Program-made: the position numbers and the translations under genes
The notes under the pieces: model-generated
Told to the model about the DNA's origin: nothing
Databases searched by the model: none
What the model saw: the letters and a program-made list of their open reading frames with translations, nothing else
Shown: piece after piece, positions 7,803 to 15,985 of the stretch
How the letters are laid out: each line of letters opens with the position of its first letter
How positions within the stretch are numbered: position 1 is the first letter of the stretch
Origin: an uncultured Alistipes sp.
GTDB taxonomy: Bacteria > Bacteroidota > Bacteroidia > Bacteroidales > Rikenellaceae
NCBI GenBank assembly: GCA_900553175.1
Contig: USCH01000010.1
Coordinates: 1 to 41,861, forward strand
DNA length: 41,861 bases
Direction of reading: 5' to 3'

Positions 7803-7981
7803 CTCGTTTCCGCGCGGCTTTCGGACGGATGGGAATTCCGGTTAGGTGGCAAAGTAGGATATCGGGAGCGAATGCTCTTTGATGAATATTGTGGTTCAGT
7901 ATTTTACGTCTCTTTGTCCGAAAATCGCGAGTAAGCCTTCATGTACCTTTCGGAGGCTCGTACGCCATTTCGCAAGCCCCC

Positions 7982-9967
7982 TTATCGCTGCGTCTGCGGG
8001 TTGGCCCAGCAATCCGTGCGGAACGGTCCTGCCGGCAGTCCGGCGCCGTTGCGGAGGTTGGCTTCGGGATTGTTGGCCCAGGCGTAGCGCACGGCCAGGG
8101 GACGTGCCACTTCGGGGCTCGATACGACGACCGTGCCCTTCTCGATGACCGCTTCGGCGCGATGGAACCGATGGTCGGCTCCGGCGATGTAGAAACCCTC
8201 GACCGCTCCGCCGTCGGCGCTGCACAGCCCTTTGTCCGCGTGCGAGAAGCGGATGCGGATCGCATTGCCCTCGATCCGGTGCCCCTCGTAGACGGGGCCC
8301 GAGCAGACGACCCGTTTCCCGTAGGTGCCGCTGAGCGCCTGGAGCGCCAGCCGGCGTCCCACCTCGGGTTTGTTTTTGGGATGGATGTCCGCCGCCTCGC
8401 CGATGTCGATCGCCACGGCCAGTCCCGTGTTTTCGAGCCGGAGCGTCTGCTGCTGCGCTTCGCGCAGTTCGGCCCATTCCGACTCTTCGGCCCCCTGCTG
8501 CCGCTCCATGAAGTTGGCCAGCTGGACGATGTAGAAGGGGAAGCGTTTGCCCCACCTTTCGCGCCAGTCGCGGATCATCAGCGGCAGCAGGTCGGCGTAT
8601 TGCGCCGCCCGGTCGACGTTGGCTTCGCCCTGATACCAGATGGCGCCCCGGATGTCGTAGCCGACCAGCGGGTGGATCATGGCGTTGTACAGGAACGCCG
8701 GATAGTTCACTTCGCGGGCCGTGTTGACCGGCATTTCGGGGGCTTCGGAGAGCCGCAGCGCCACCTTTCCGCGCCACGTGCCCGCAAGGTCGATCCACTC
8801 GTCGGCCGATTTCGACAGCCGCAGGGCGGATGCGTCGCCGTATATGCCGCCGTTGCCGCCGGTGTCCATCACCCGCACCGCCACGGTCGCCTTGCCCGCC
8901 CGGACGAGCGATGCCGGAATCGTGTAGGTGCGCGGCGACATCCACCCTTCGGTGTGGCCCACCTCCGTGCCGTTGAAATAGGTGCAGTCGTTGTCGTCGA
9001 CGGCCGCCAGCGAGAGCGTCAGTTCGCAGCCGCTCCACGATTCGGGAATTTCGATGTCGCGGCGCATCCAGATGAAGCCGCTGAAATTCTTCAGTCCCTG
9101 ATCCTGGATGAATCCCGGCACCGCGAAGCGCTGCCAGGCTCCGTCGTCGAACGACGGATCGGCCCAGAGGGGCTGGCCCTGCCGGAATCCGGGGTCGGCT
9201 TCGGTCATCTTGCCGAGCCACTCCTCCATCTCCCGTTCGAAGAGCCGCTGCCTCTGCTCGGGGCTCTCCGGCAGCTGCTTCAGCCGGTCGAGCTTCACGC
9301 CGAAAGCCTCCATTTCGGCCAGCGCCTCGGCGCTGGTCCACGCCTCGGCCACCGTGCCGCCCCAGCAGCTTTCGATCAGCCCCACGGGCACTTTGAGCTT
9401 TCGGTGGAGTTCCTTGCCGAAGAAGTAGGCCGTGGCGGAGAAGTCGGCCACGTGCTCCGTCGAGCAGACCTGCCAGCCGCCGTAGCGGATGGTCGCCTCC
9501 TCCTGCGGACGGATGGCCGACCGGTTGTCGATGTGCAGCAGCCGGATTTCGGGATAGCCTTCGGCTTCGGCCATTTCGGCTTCGCAGCCCGTCACGCGGT
9601 CGGCCACGCGCATCTCCATGTTCGACTGACCCGAGCAGAGCCACACCTCGCCCACGAGGACGTTCCGGAGCACGAGGGGCTCTCCGTCGCTCAGCGTCAG
9701 CGTGTAGGGGCCTCCGGCCTTCGGCGTCGTGATCTCCGCACGCCAGCGTCCGTCGGGACCGGCGGTCGTCCGCCAGCTTGCGCGGCGCGACCACGAGGCG
9801 GTGACGGTGACCGTGCTGCCGGGCCGTGCCTGACCCCAGATGGCCGTCGTGGCGTTCTGCTGCAACACCATGTTGTCGGTGAAAAGGGAGGCCGGGCGGG
9901 GCTGTGCCGCGAGATGCCCGGCGAAGAGAAGCGCTGCGAAGAGCGCGAACGTGTGTTTGTTATTCAT
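7982..9967 (-). CDS. Sialate O-acetylesterase-type SGNH esterase
   Basis: A 661-residue secreted esterase of the SASA/DUF303 type. The signal peptide ends near LAAQ (residue 22). The segment SLFTDNMVLQQ is the usual start of the mature family. The nucleophile Ser is in SGQSNMEM (S115). A galactose-binding-like beta-sandwich insert lies around 290-400 (LSLAAVDDNDCTYFNG). The block GAIWYQGEANV follows at about 441-451, and the catalytic Asp/His pair is in ADIHPKN (D527, H529). Such enzymes remove acetyl groups from sialic acid or from other acylated glycans. With no sialidase nearby, deacetylation of a polysaccharide is more likely here. I chose the ATG at 9967; a TTG two codons upstream (9973) is less likely. 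It is the last gene of block 2, 10 bp after the GH-like gene. Confidence 0.88.
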   Translation of the reverse strand: MNNKHTFALFAALLFAGHLAAQPRPASLFTDNMVLQQNATTAIWGQARPGSTVTVTASWSRRASWRTTAGPDGRWRAEITTPKAGGPYTLTLSDGEPLVLRNVLVGEVWLCSGQSNMEMRVADRVTGCEAEMAEAEGYPEIRLLHIDNRSAIRPQEEATIRYGGWQVCSTEHVADFSATAYFFGKELHRKLKVPVGLIESCWGGTVAEAWTSAEALAEMEAFGVKLDRLKQLPESPEQRQRLFEREMEEWLGKMTEADPGFRQGQPLWADPSFDDGAWQRFAVPGFIQDQGLKNFSGFIWMRRDIEIPESWSGCELTLSLAAVDDNDCTYFNGTEVGHTEGWMSPRTYTIPASLVRAGKATVAVRVMDTGGNGGIYGDASALRLSKSADEWIDLAGTWRGKVALRLSEAPEMPVNTAREVNYPAFLYNAMIHPLVGYDIRGAIWYQGEANVDRAAQYADLLPLMIRDWRERWGKRFPFYIVQLANFMERQQGAEESEWAELREAQQQTLRLENTGLAVAIDIGEAADIHPKNKPEVGRRLALQALSGTYGKRVVCSGPVYEGHRIEGNAIRIRFSHADKGLCSADGGAVEGFYIAGADHRFHRAEAVIEKGTVVVSSPEVARPLAVRYAWANNPEANLRNGAGLPAGPFRTDCWANPQTQR

Positions 9968-9977
9968 GTGCAACGAA

Positions 9978-11372
9978 TTATTTCAGGTCGATTTCCATGC
10001 GGATGCGTCCTTGCGCCGAGGCAGGTATGAAGGCTTTTGCGACCTGCTTTCCGTCGATCGTGCAGCGGGCGATCCGGTCGCCGCGGCCCGTCAGCACGAT
10101 GTCGAGCAGCGCACCGCGGTAGGGGATGCCGCTGAGCTCGATGCGTTCGGCCGAGCCGAGTCCCGCGGGCCGGAACGTCACGCCCTCCTCCGAGAAGCGC
10201 ATGCCGAAGACGTCGAGCAGGAACAGACGCAGATAGCCCGTCGCCGACCACGTTTGGTCGGGATTGAGCCACCATTTTTTCCCGCGCTGCCAGCCGCCGT
10301 CGGGTTCGCCCGTCAGGCGGTTGTATACCTCCTGGAAGTTGTCGGGTCCGTACTCCACGGCCAGCCGCGCCAGGTTGCGCAGCTCCGATTCGAATACGGC
10401 TCGCTCTCCGGCCCGCAGCGCGGCGTCGGCGTAGAACGCGTTGACGAAGGGCCAGATCGTGGCGTTGTGCCGCCCGGGCCGCTCGGGCGAGAAACGCGGA
10501 AAGTCGGGGAAGACGCACGGAATGCCGAACTCCGAAGTGCGTGCATGACGCACGATGCCGCCCATTTCGGCCGGGGTCACCACGCCGTTGAGTCCGGCGA
10601 ATGCCACGCCCAGCGCCTCCTGGTAGGGATGCGCCGCGCCCCGGTGGTCGATCAGATAGTCCAGCCGGTGCTCCGATGGATGGTAGAAATTTTTCCGGAT
10701 GGCCGTGCGCAGTGCTTTGGCGCGTTTGTCGAATGAGGTCGCCCGTCCGTCGCCTGCGATGCGCGACATGGCAGCCAGCGCCCGGTAGGCCGCGTAGTAG
10801 GTGCAGTTGGTGCTCAGACATTTGATGGCCGCCGCATTCTTGTGGTCGAGCACGTAGGACGACTCGTTCTCCGGGTCGCATACGGGCTCGTCGTACCCGG
10901 CGATGCCGTCCTGGAAGACGGCGGGTCCCATGAAGAGTCCGTAGCGTCGTTCGAAGGCCGTCTGTTCGAGTTCCTCCATCGTGTTCCGCGCGCAGGTGTA
11001 AGCCTCGTCGAGAAACGCCCGGTCGCCGCACACCAGGTAGTGGTCGTAGGCCGCCACCACCCAGATGATTTTGTCCCAGTATTGGTGCCCCACGCGCCGG
11101 CGGTCGTCGACCGTCACGCTCCATAGCGAGTGGCGGGCCGCTTCGGGCCGCAGCAGGCTCGCTCCGTTCCAGCTGTTGATGGCGATGTCGCGGGTCCATT
11201 CGCCTCCGTAGCCGCCTCCGGCCTTGAGCAGCAGCCCGTCCGTGTTGTCGTCGACGGTGCGGATGGCCAGCGCGAAAGCCCGGTCGAGCAGTTCGTCGCC
11301 CGTGCGGAGGCTTTGTGCGTCAAGCGGGAGCGCGGCGCAGAGCGCGAGCAGCATGAAGATCGCTTTTTTCAT
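9978..11372 (-). CDS. Secreted (alpha/alpha)6-barrel glycoside hydrolase, MGH1-like
   Basis: A 464-residue secreted protein with a Sec signal peptide ending at LDAQ (residue 20). The body is an (alpha/alpha)6 six-hairpin domain of the type found in GH63, GH37, GH78 and the MGH1-like group. Candidate active-site segments are GGEWTRDIAINSW (about 56-68), with an Asp in a typical sugar-contacting position, HNATIWPFVNAF in the middle of the protein, and WWLNPDQTWSATGYL towards the end. It ends in a short beta-sandwich typical of such enzymes. I cannot assign a CAZy family or a substrate with confidence. GH125-like exo-mannosidase activity is possible given three GH92 genes in the same locus, but this is only context. 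It sits 21 bp after GH92-A. Confidence 0.72.
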   Translation of the reverse strand: MKKAIFMLLALCAALPLDAQSLRTGDELLDRAFALAIRTVDDNTDGLLLKAGGGYGGEWTRDIAINSWNGASLLRPEAARHSLWSVTVDDRRRVGHQYWDKIIWVVAAYDHYLVCGDRAFLDEAYTCARNTMEELEQTAFERRYGLFMGPAVFQDGIAGYDEPVCDPENESSYVLDHKNAAAIKCLSTNCTYYAAYRALAAMSRIAGDGRATSFDKRAKALRTAIRKNFYHPSEHRLDYLIDHRGAAHPYQEALGVAFAGLNGVVTPAEMGGIVRHARTSEFGIPCVFPDFPRFSPERPGRHNATIWPFVNAFYADAALRAGERAVFESELRNLARLAVEYGPDNFQEVYNRLTGEPDGGWQRGKKWWLNPDQTWSATGYLRLFLLDVFGMRFSEEGVTFRPAGLGSAERIELSGIPYRGALLDIVLTGRGDRIARCTIDGKQVAKAFIPASAQGRIRMEIDLK

Positions 11373-11393
11373 GGCGGGAAGTGTTTTTTCGGG

Positions 11394-13568
11394 TTATTCG
11401 TAGGAGGGCGGCAGTTCGCGCGTGCCCCATTTGCCCGTCGGACGGGCCGATGCGGTGTATTCGAGCGTCGCGCCGTTTTCCAGGGCTTTCCAGTCGATCC
11501 AGGCGCGGTCGTGCGGGCGGCCGTCGAGCCGCAGCGCCGTGGTGTAGGGCTTTTGCTCCGAACCGCCCTCGATGCGGATGTCGCCCCGGGGCATGTGGAT
11601 CGTGACGCTTTCGAAGAGCGGCGTGCTGAGTGTGAATCCGCCCACGCCCGGAATCATGGGATAGAGCCCCGTGCAGGCGAAGACGTACCAGGCGCCCATC
11701 GTCCCCAGGTCGTCGTTGCCCGGCAGACCGTCGACGGCGCTCGAATACTGCTCGTCGAGCGTGCGGCGGATCACCTGCGACGCCTTGTCGGGGCGTCCCA
11801 CCCAGTTGTAGACCCACGGGATGTGGAAACTGGGCTCGTTGCCCGACGCGAACCATGTGTCGGTGTATCCGGCGTCGAGGCGTACGAAGAATTCGTCGAG
11901 CCGCTTTTCGGCGGCCTCTTTCCCGCCGATCAGGTCGATGAGCCCCTTCAGGTTGTAGGGCACCATCCAGAAATAGTTCTTGTAGGTCGATTCGCGCCAG
12001 TCGGCGTCGACCGGCTTCCACGAGCCGTCGGCGTGGCGCGATTGCAGCCATCCGGTTTCGGGGTTGTAGAGGTTCTGCCACGAGCGGGCGAAGTGGAAGT
12101 AGCGCCAGCTGGCGAATTCGTCGCCGCAGGCGTGCAGCGCGAACTGTCCGATGGCGAAGTCCGCCGAGGTGTATTCGAGCTGTTCCGAAGCGTTCCAGTA
12201 GCCCTTCTGGAGATACTGTTCGAGCCCCGGGCGCTCCTCGACCTCCTGACAGCGGGCGCCGGGACGTTCGGCATTGTTGCGCATCAGGGCGTAGATCGGT
12301 TTGGGATCGTAGTCCCGGGCGCCGAAGGCCCAGGCGTTGGCGATCAGGATGGGGGTCGGGTCGCCCTGCATGACGCCCGTTTCGATGTTGGCCATCACCC
12401 AGCGGGGGTAGACGCCGCCCGCCTCCTCGGCGAACCGCTGGTGCGAGAGCACCACCTCCGACGCCACGTCGGGGGCGATCATCGCCAGCAGCTGGATCTG
12501 CGTGCGGTAGGTGTCCCAGTTGCTGAACGAGGTGTAGTGTCCCGTGCGGCTCGTGTGCACCTTGAAGTCGGCGCCCATGTACTCGCCGTTCACGTCGCTG
12601 CACAGGTTGGGGTGGATCAGCGCGCGGTAGAGGTGGGTGTAGAACTGCCGCGTGCGGTCGGGGTTCGTTCCCCGCACCTCGATGCGGCCCAGCATGTCGT
12701 TCCACCGGGCCTCGGCCGCGCTGCGCACCGCTTCGAAATCCCATCCGGCATTTTCGGCCGCGAGGTTCTCGCGCGCATTCTCCACCGAGACGTAGGAGAC
12801 GCCTATCTTGTAGCCGATTGCCCGCCCGCGGGTCAGGTCGAACGTGAAGTAGACGCCCGATTCGCGTCCTTCGGCGAAACGGCCGCCGGGTGTGAGGCGC
12901 TCCTCTTTCCAGATGCCGCTCTCGGTCGCTTCGGCGTCGAATTCGGCCACGAAATAGACCTTGTAGGGGGTGCGGATGCCGCAGAAGTCGCCTCCCTCGG
13001 CGTACCCCTCGCAGCTGTTGGGGCCCGTGATGACCACCGCGGCCTGCTCGATGTCGGTCGCCGCGACGCCTCCGCCGATGATGACCGTTCCGTAGCGCTC
13101 CTCTTCGGGATAGACGAAGCGGGCCATGCCCGTGCGTGGCGTTACGGTGAGCCGTGCGCGGATGGCCTCCTGCACGCAGGCTTCGTAATAGCCCGCATGC
13201 CCCCGCTCGTCGGAGATGCCGACGCGGAACTTGAGGATGTTTTCGGGCGAGGCCTCCATCCGGCCTCTGACGGGCAGGGTGGGGAAGTTGCCCATGTGGC
13301 TGCAACCGCCGCCGCTGAGCTGGTTGATTACGAAGCCTCCGCGTTTGGCGAAGTAGGTGGGCGTGAACTGCACCATGCCGAACGGGCTGGTCGCGCCGGG
13401 ATAGAGGTAGCCCGAGGTGAGCCCGACCCCTTCGGTGCCGATCATCGTGTCGACCTGTTCGGCGCAGGAGACGGGAGCCTGCTGGGCGTCGGGAGCCTGC
13501 TCTGCGGCGGCGATGTCTGCGGGCAGCAGCGCCAGGAGCAGCGTCATGAATGGGATGTGTCTGTACAT
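11394..13568 (-). CDS. GH92 alpha-mannosidase (GH92-A)
   Basis: A 724-residue GH92 exo-acting alpha-mannosidase, a calcium-dependent inverting family. The signal peptide ends around IAAAEQ. The N-terminal beta-sandwich begins with VDTMIGTEG and PGATSPFGMVQFTP (about 39-70). The catalytic (alpha/alpha)6 domain contains the expected acid in SGNEPSFH (E578). The base motif is GNDDLG (D620 the conserved Asp), followed by GAWYVFACTGLYP. All key residues seen in active members are kept, so it should be a true mannosidase. The signal peptide has no lipobox, so it is probably periplasmic. An internal ATG at 13547 would also leave a signal peptide. It is 19 bp downstream of GH92-B in the same operon. 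Confidence 0.93.
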   Translation of the reverse strand: MYRHIPFMTLLLALLPADIAAAEQAPDAQQAPVSCAEQVDTMIGTEGVGLTSGYLYPGATSPFGMVQFTPTYFAKRGGFVINQLSGGGCSHMGNFPTLPVRGRMEASPENILKFRVGISDERGHAGYYEACVQEAIRARLTVTPRTGMARFVYPEEERYGTVIIGGGVAATDIEQAAVVITGPNSCEGYAEGGDFCGIRTPYKVYFVAEFDAEATESGIWKEERLTPGGRFAEGRESGVYFTFDLTRGRAIGYKIGVSYVSVENARENLAAENAGWDFEAVRSAAEARWNDMLGRIEVRGTNPDRTRQFYTHLYRALIHPNLCSDVNGEYMGADFKVHTSRTGHYTSFSNWDTYRTQIQLLAMIAPDVASEVVLSHQRFAEEAGGVYPRWVMANIETGVMQGDPTPILIANAWAFGARDYDPKPIYALMRNNAERPGARCQEVEERPGLEQYLQKGYWNASEQLEYTSADFAIGQFALHACGDEFASWRYFHFARSWQNLYNPETGWLQSRHADGSWKPVDADWRESTYKNYFWMVPYNLKGLIDLIGGKEAAEKRLDEFFVRLDAGYTDTWFASGNEPSFHIPWVYNWVGRPDKASQVIRRTLDEQYSSAVDGLPGNDDLGTMGAWYVFACTGLYPMIPGVGGFTLSTPLFESVTIHMPRGDIRIEGGSEQKPYTTALRLDGRPHDRAWIDWKALENGATLEYTASARPTGKWGTRELPPSYE

Positions 13569-13587
13569 ATGGGGTTGAAAATTGGAA

Positions 13588-15963
13588 TTATCGGTTTTGC
13601 GGATCCGACAGCGAGAAAGGAGCCGCGGCTTTCGAGGTGCAGCGGTTCAGATTGGGTTCGGGGCCCATTTCGAAATGCAGGGTCCCGCCCCGCATGATCT
13701 CGTCGTAGGCGATCCAGTTGCGCTCGAACGGTTCTCCGTTGAGCGTCGCCCCGACGATGTAGACGTTCTCGGGCGAATTGCCTGCGGCTTCGACGGTGAA
13801 CGTGCGGCCGTTCTCGAGGGCGATCGAGGCTTTGCGGAACAGGGGGCTGCCGATGACGTACTGGTCGGTCCCGGGGCATACGCTGTAGAGCCCCAGCGCG
13901 CTGAGCACGTACCACGACGACATGCCGCCCTGGTCTTCGTCGCCCGGATAGCCCTTCACGCCCGCATTGTAGAGCCGGCTCATGATCTGCCGCACGCGGT
14001 ACTGCGTCTTCCACGGTTCGCCCGCGTAGCAGTAGAGGTAGGGCATGTGCTGGATGGGCTGGTTGCCGTGGGCGTACTGGCCCATTCCGGCTTCGACCAT
14101 CTCCTGCATTTCGTGGATCATGCCGCCGTAGGTTCCGGGGTGCACGGTGGGCGGTGCCGTGAAGACCGAATCCATCTTCGCCGTGAAGGTCCGGTCGTCG
14201 CCGTAGAGGTCGATGAGCCCCTGCACGTCGTGGAACACCGACCAGTTGTAGTGCCATGCGTTGCCTTCGCAGTAGGGACCGCCCCATTCGTAGGGATCGA
14301 ACGGCTCGACCCAGCTGCCGTCGATGCGGCGTCCGCGCATGAATCCGGTCGCGGGGTCGAAGACGTGCCGGTAGTTGTACATCGTGCGGGCGAAAATGCC
14401 CTCGTAGAATTCGTTGCCCACGGCGCGGGCCAGCTGCCAGGCGCAGAAGTCGTCGTAGGCGTATTCGAGCGTCTGGGCCGTCGATCCCATCGACTCGGGA
14501 TAGGCCACGTAGCCCAGCTGCCAGTATTCTTTCCATCCGGCGCGGCCGTTGGCGCCGCCCCAGGGGCCTTTGTTCATCGCCTCCTTGGCGTAGGCGCGCA
14601 GCGCCTGCTGGGGGTCGAACGTGCGGATGCCCTTCATCCAGGCGTCGGCGAGCAGCGAAATGGCGTGGTTGCCCAGCATGCCGCCCGTCTCGCCGGGGGC
14701 CGACCAGGCGGGCAGCCATCCGCACTGCTCCTGAGCCGCCAGCAGGGCCTGCATGTAGCGTCCCTGGAGGGTGGGGTGCAGCAGGTTGGTCAGCGGGAAC
14801 TGCGAGCGGAACGTGTCCCAGAAACCGTTGTCCGTGTACATGTAGCCCCGGTGCACCTCGCCGTCGTAGGGGCTGTAATAGAGGGGTTCCCCCTTGGCGT
14901 CGCGCTCGTAGAACTTGCGCGAGAAGAGATTGGCGCGGAACAGACACGCATAGAACGTGCGCAGGGTCTCTTCGTCGGCGCCTTCGACCGCGATGCGTCC
15001 CAGCAGGTCGTTCCAGGTCCGTGCGCCGTGGGCGCGGGTCTCCTCCAGCGTGCGGTCGGCGCCCAGCTCCCGTTCGAGGGTGATGCGGGCCTGCTCGGCC
15101 GAGATGTAGGACGAACAGGCCTTGGCTTCCACGCGGGCTCCGTCGCGGAAGCGGACATAGGCGCCGCACCCCTCGCCCCTCTCGGTGCGGCTGCCTGCGC
15201 GGCGGGAGCCCTGCCGGTTTTCCCACGTGCCGAACTCCTCGAACGGAGCGTCGAAACGGATGACGAACCAGCAGCGGAACGTCTCGGGCCGGTTGACGAA
15301 ACGCTGGTTGTTGACCCATCCGGTGATCTCCCTTCTTTCGGGGTCGATCCTGATGTCGCTTTCGCCCGTATAGCCGTCGAGCACCAGATAGGCGCTGCCG
15401 CTGCGTTTGGGATAGGCGAACCGCAGATGCACGCCCCGCACGGTGGGGGCCATTTCGGTGGTGATGCCGTTTTCGAAGGTCACCTTGTAGTAGTGCGGAC
15501 GGGCGATCTCGTCGTCGTGGCTGAATTCCGCGCCCCGTTCGCGTGCGTCGAGCACCAGCTCGCCCGTCTCGGGCATGAGCGACCAGACGGCGTAGTCGCC
15601 CATCCAGGGGCTGCACTGATGCGCCTGCTGGAAGCCGCGGATGCGGGTGTCGGCGTAGCGGTATTTCCATCCGTCGCCGTTCTCCCCGGTCTGGGCCGAC
15701 CAGGTGTGCATGCCGTAGGGCATGGCGGTGGTCGGGTAGGTGTTGCCGTAGCTCATGCCGAAATGCGAGTCGGTGCCCTGGCGCGTGTCGACCAGTCCGA
15801 CGAGCCCCTCTTTCGGGGCGGCGGGCTTCGCGTAGGGAGCGGAGACCGCTTTCCCCGGCGCGGCGGCCCGTGCGGCCGTCCCGAGGGCCAGAAGCGCGGC
15901 GCAAAGGACCGCAAATTTCCCGCTCCGCATCGTTGCGGAGCGTATGTCGCGTATGTTTTTCAT
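13588..15963 (-). CDS. GH92-family enzyme with Gln at the acid position (GH92-B)
   Basis: A 791-residue GH92 protein. Its N-terminal region reads DTRQGTDSHFGMSYGNTYPT (59-78), then PYGMHTWSAQTGENGDGWKY, marking a different subgroup from GH92-A and GH92-C. The base motif is intact (GDEDQG, D675 and D677, followed by MSSWYVLSALG). In the acid motif, however, the Glu of GNEP is replaced: GNQPIQH, Q635. In the family, a Gln here is known from a Cellulosimicrobium GH92 that cleaves mannose-1-phospho-6-mannose, where the phosphate leaving group needs no proton donor. The inference is a mannosyl-phosphodiesterase that uncaps phosphomannan, or an inactive paralogue. It has a Sec signal peptide; the start may be 15963 or, at the next Met, 15930. 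It lies 22 bp after GH78. Confidence 0.9.
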   Translation of the reverse strand: MKNIRDIRSATMRSGKFAVLCAALLALGTAARAAAPGKAVSAPYAKPAAPKEGLVGLVDTRQGTDSHFGMSYGNTYPTTAMPYGMHTWSAQTGENGDGWKYRYADTRIRGFQQAHQCSPWMGDYAVWSLMPETGELVLDARERGAEFSHDDEIARPHYYKVTFENGITTEMAPTVRGVHLRFAYPKRSGSAYLVLDGYTGESDIRIDPERREITGWVNNQRFVNRPETFRCWFVIRFDAPFEEFGTWENRQGSRRAGSRTERGEGCGAYVRFRDGARVEAKACSSYISAEQARITLERELGADRTLEETRAHGARTWNDLLGRIAVEGADEETLRTFYACLFRANLFSRKFYERDAKGEPLYYSPYDGEVHRGYMYTDNGFWDTFRSQFPLTNLLHPTLQGRYMQALLAAQEQCGWLPAWSAPGETGGMLGNHAISLLADAWMKGIRTFDPQQALRAYAKEAMNKGPWGGANGRAGWKEYWQLGYVAYPESMGSTAQTLEYAYDDFCAWQLARAVGNEFYEGIFARTMYNYRHVFDPATGFMRGRRIDGSWVEPFDPYEWGGPYCEGNAWHYNWSVFHDVQGLIDLYGDDRTFTAKMDSVFTAPPTVHPGTYGGMIHEMQEMVEAGMGQYAHGNQPIQHMPYLYCYAGEPWKTQYRVRQIMSRLYNAGVKGYPGDEDQGGMSSWYVLSALGLYSVCPGTDQYVIGSPLFRKASIALENGRTFTVEAAGNSPENVYIVGATLNGEPFERNWIAYDEIMRGGTLHFEMGPEPNLNRCTSKAAAPFSLSDPQNR

Positions 15964-15985
15964 CGGAATTCCGGTTTTTTCCCGT

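Noticed and set aside
7982..9967. Sialic acid catabolism locus suggested by the sialate O-acetylesterase-type gene
   Set aside because: There is no sialidase, sialic acid lyase, epimerase or N-acetylmannosamine kinase gene in the window. The esterase family also acts on other acylated glycans.
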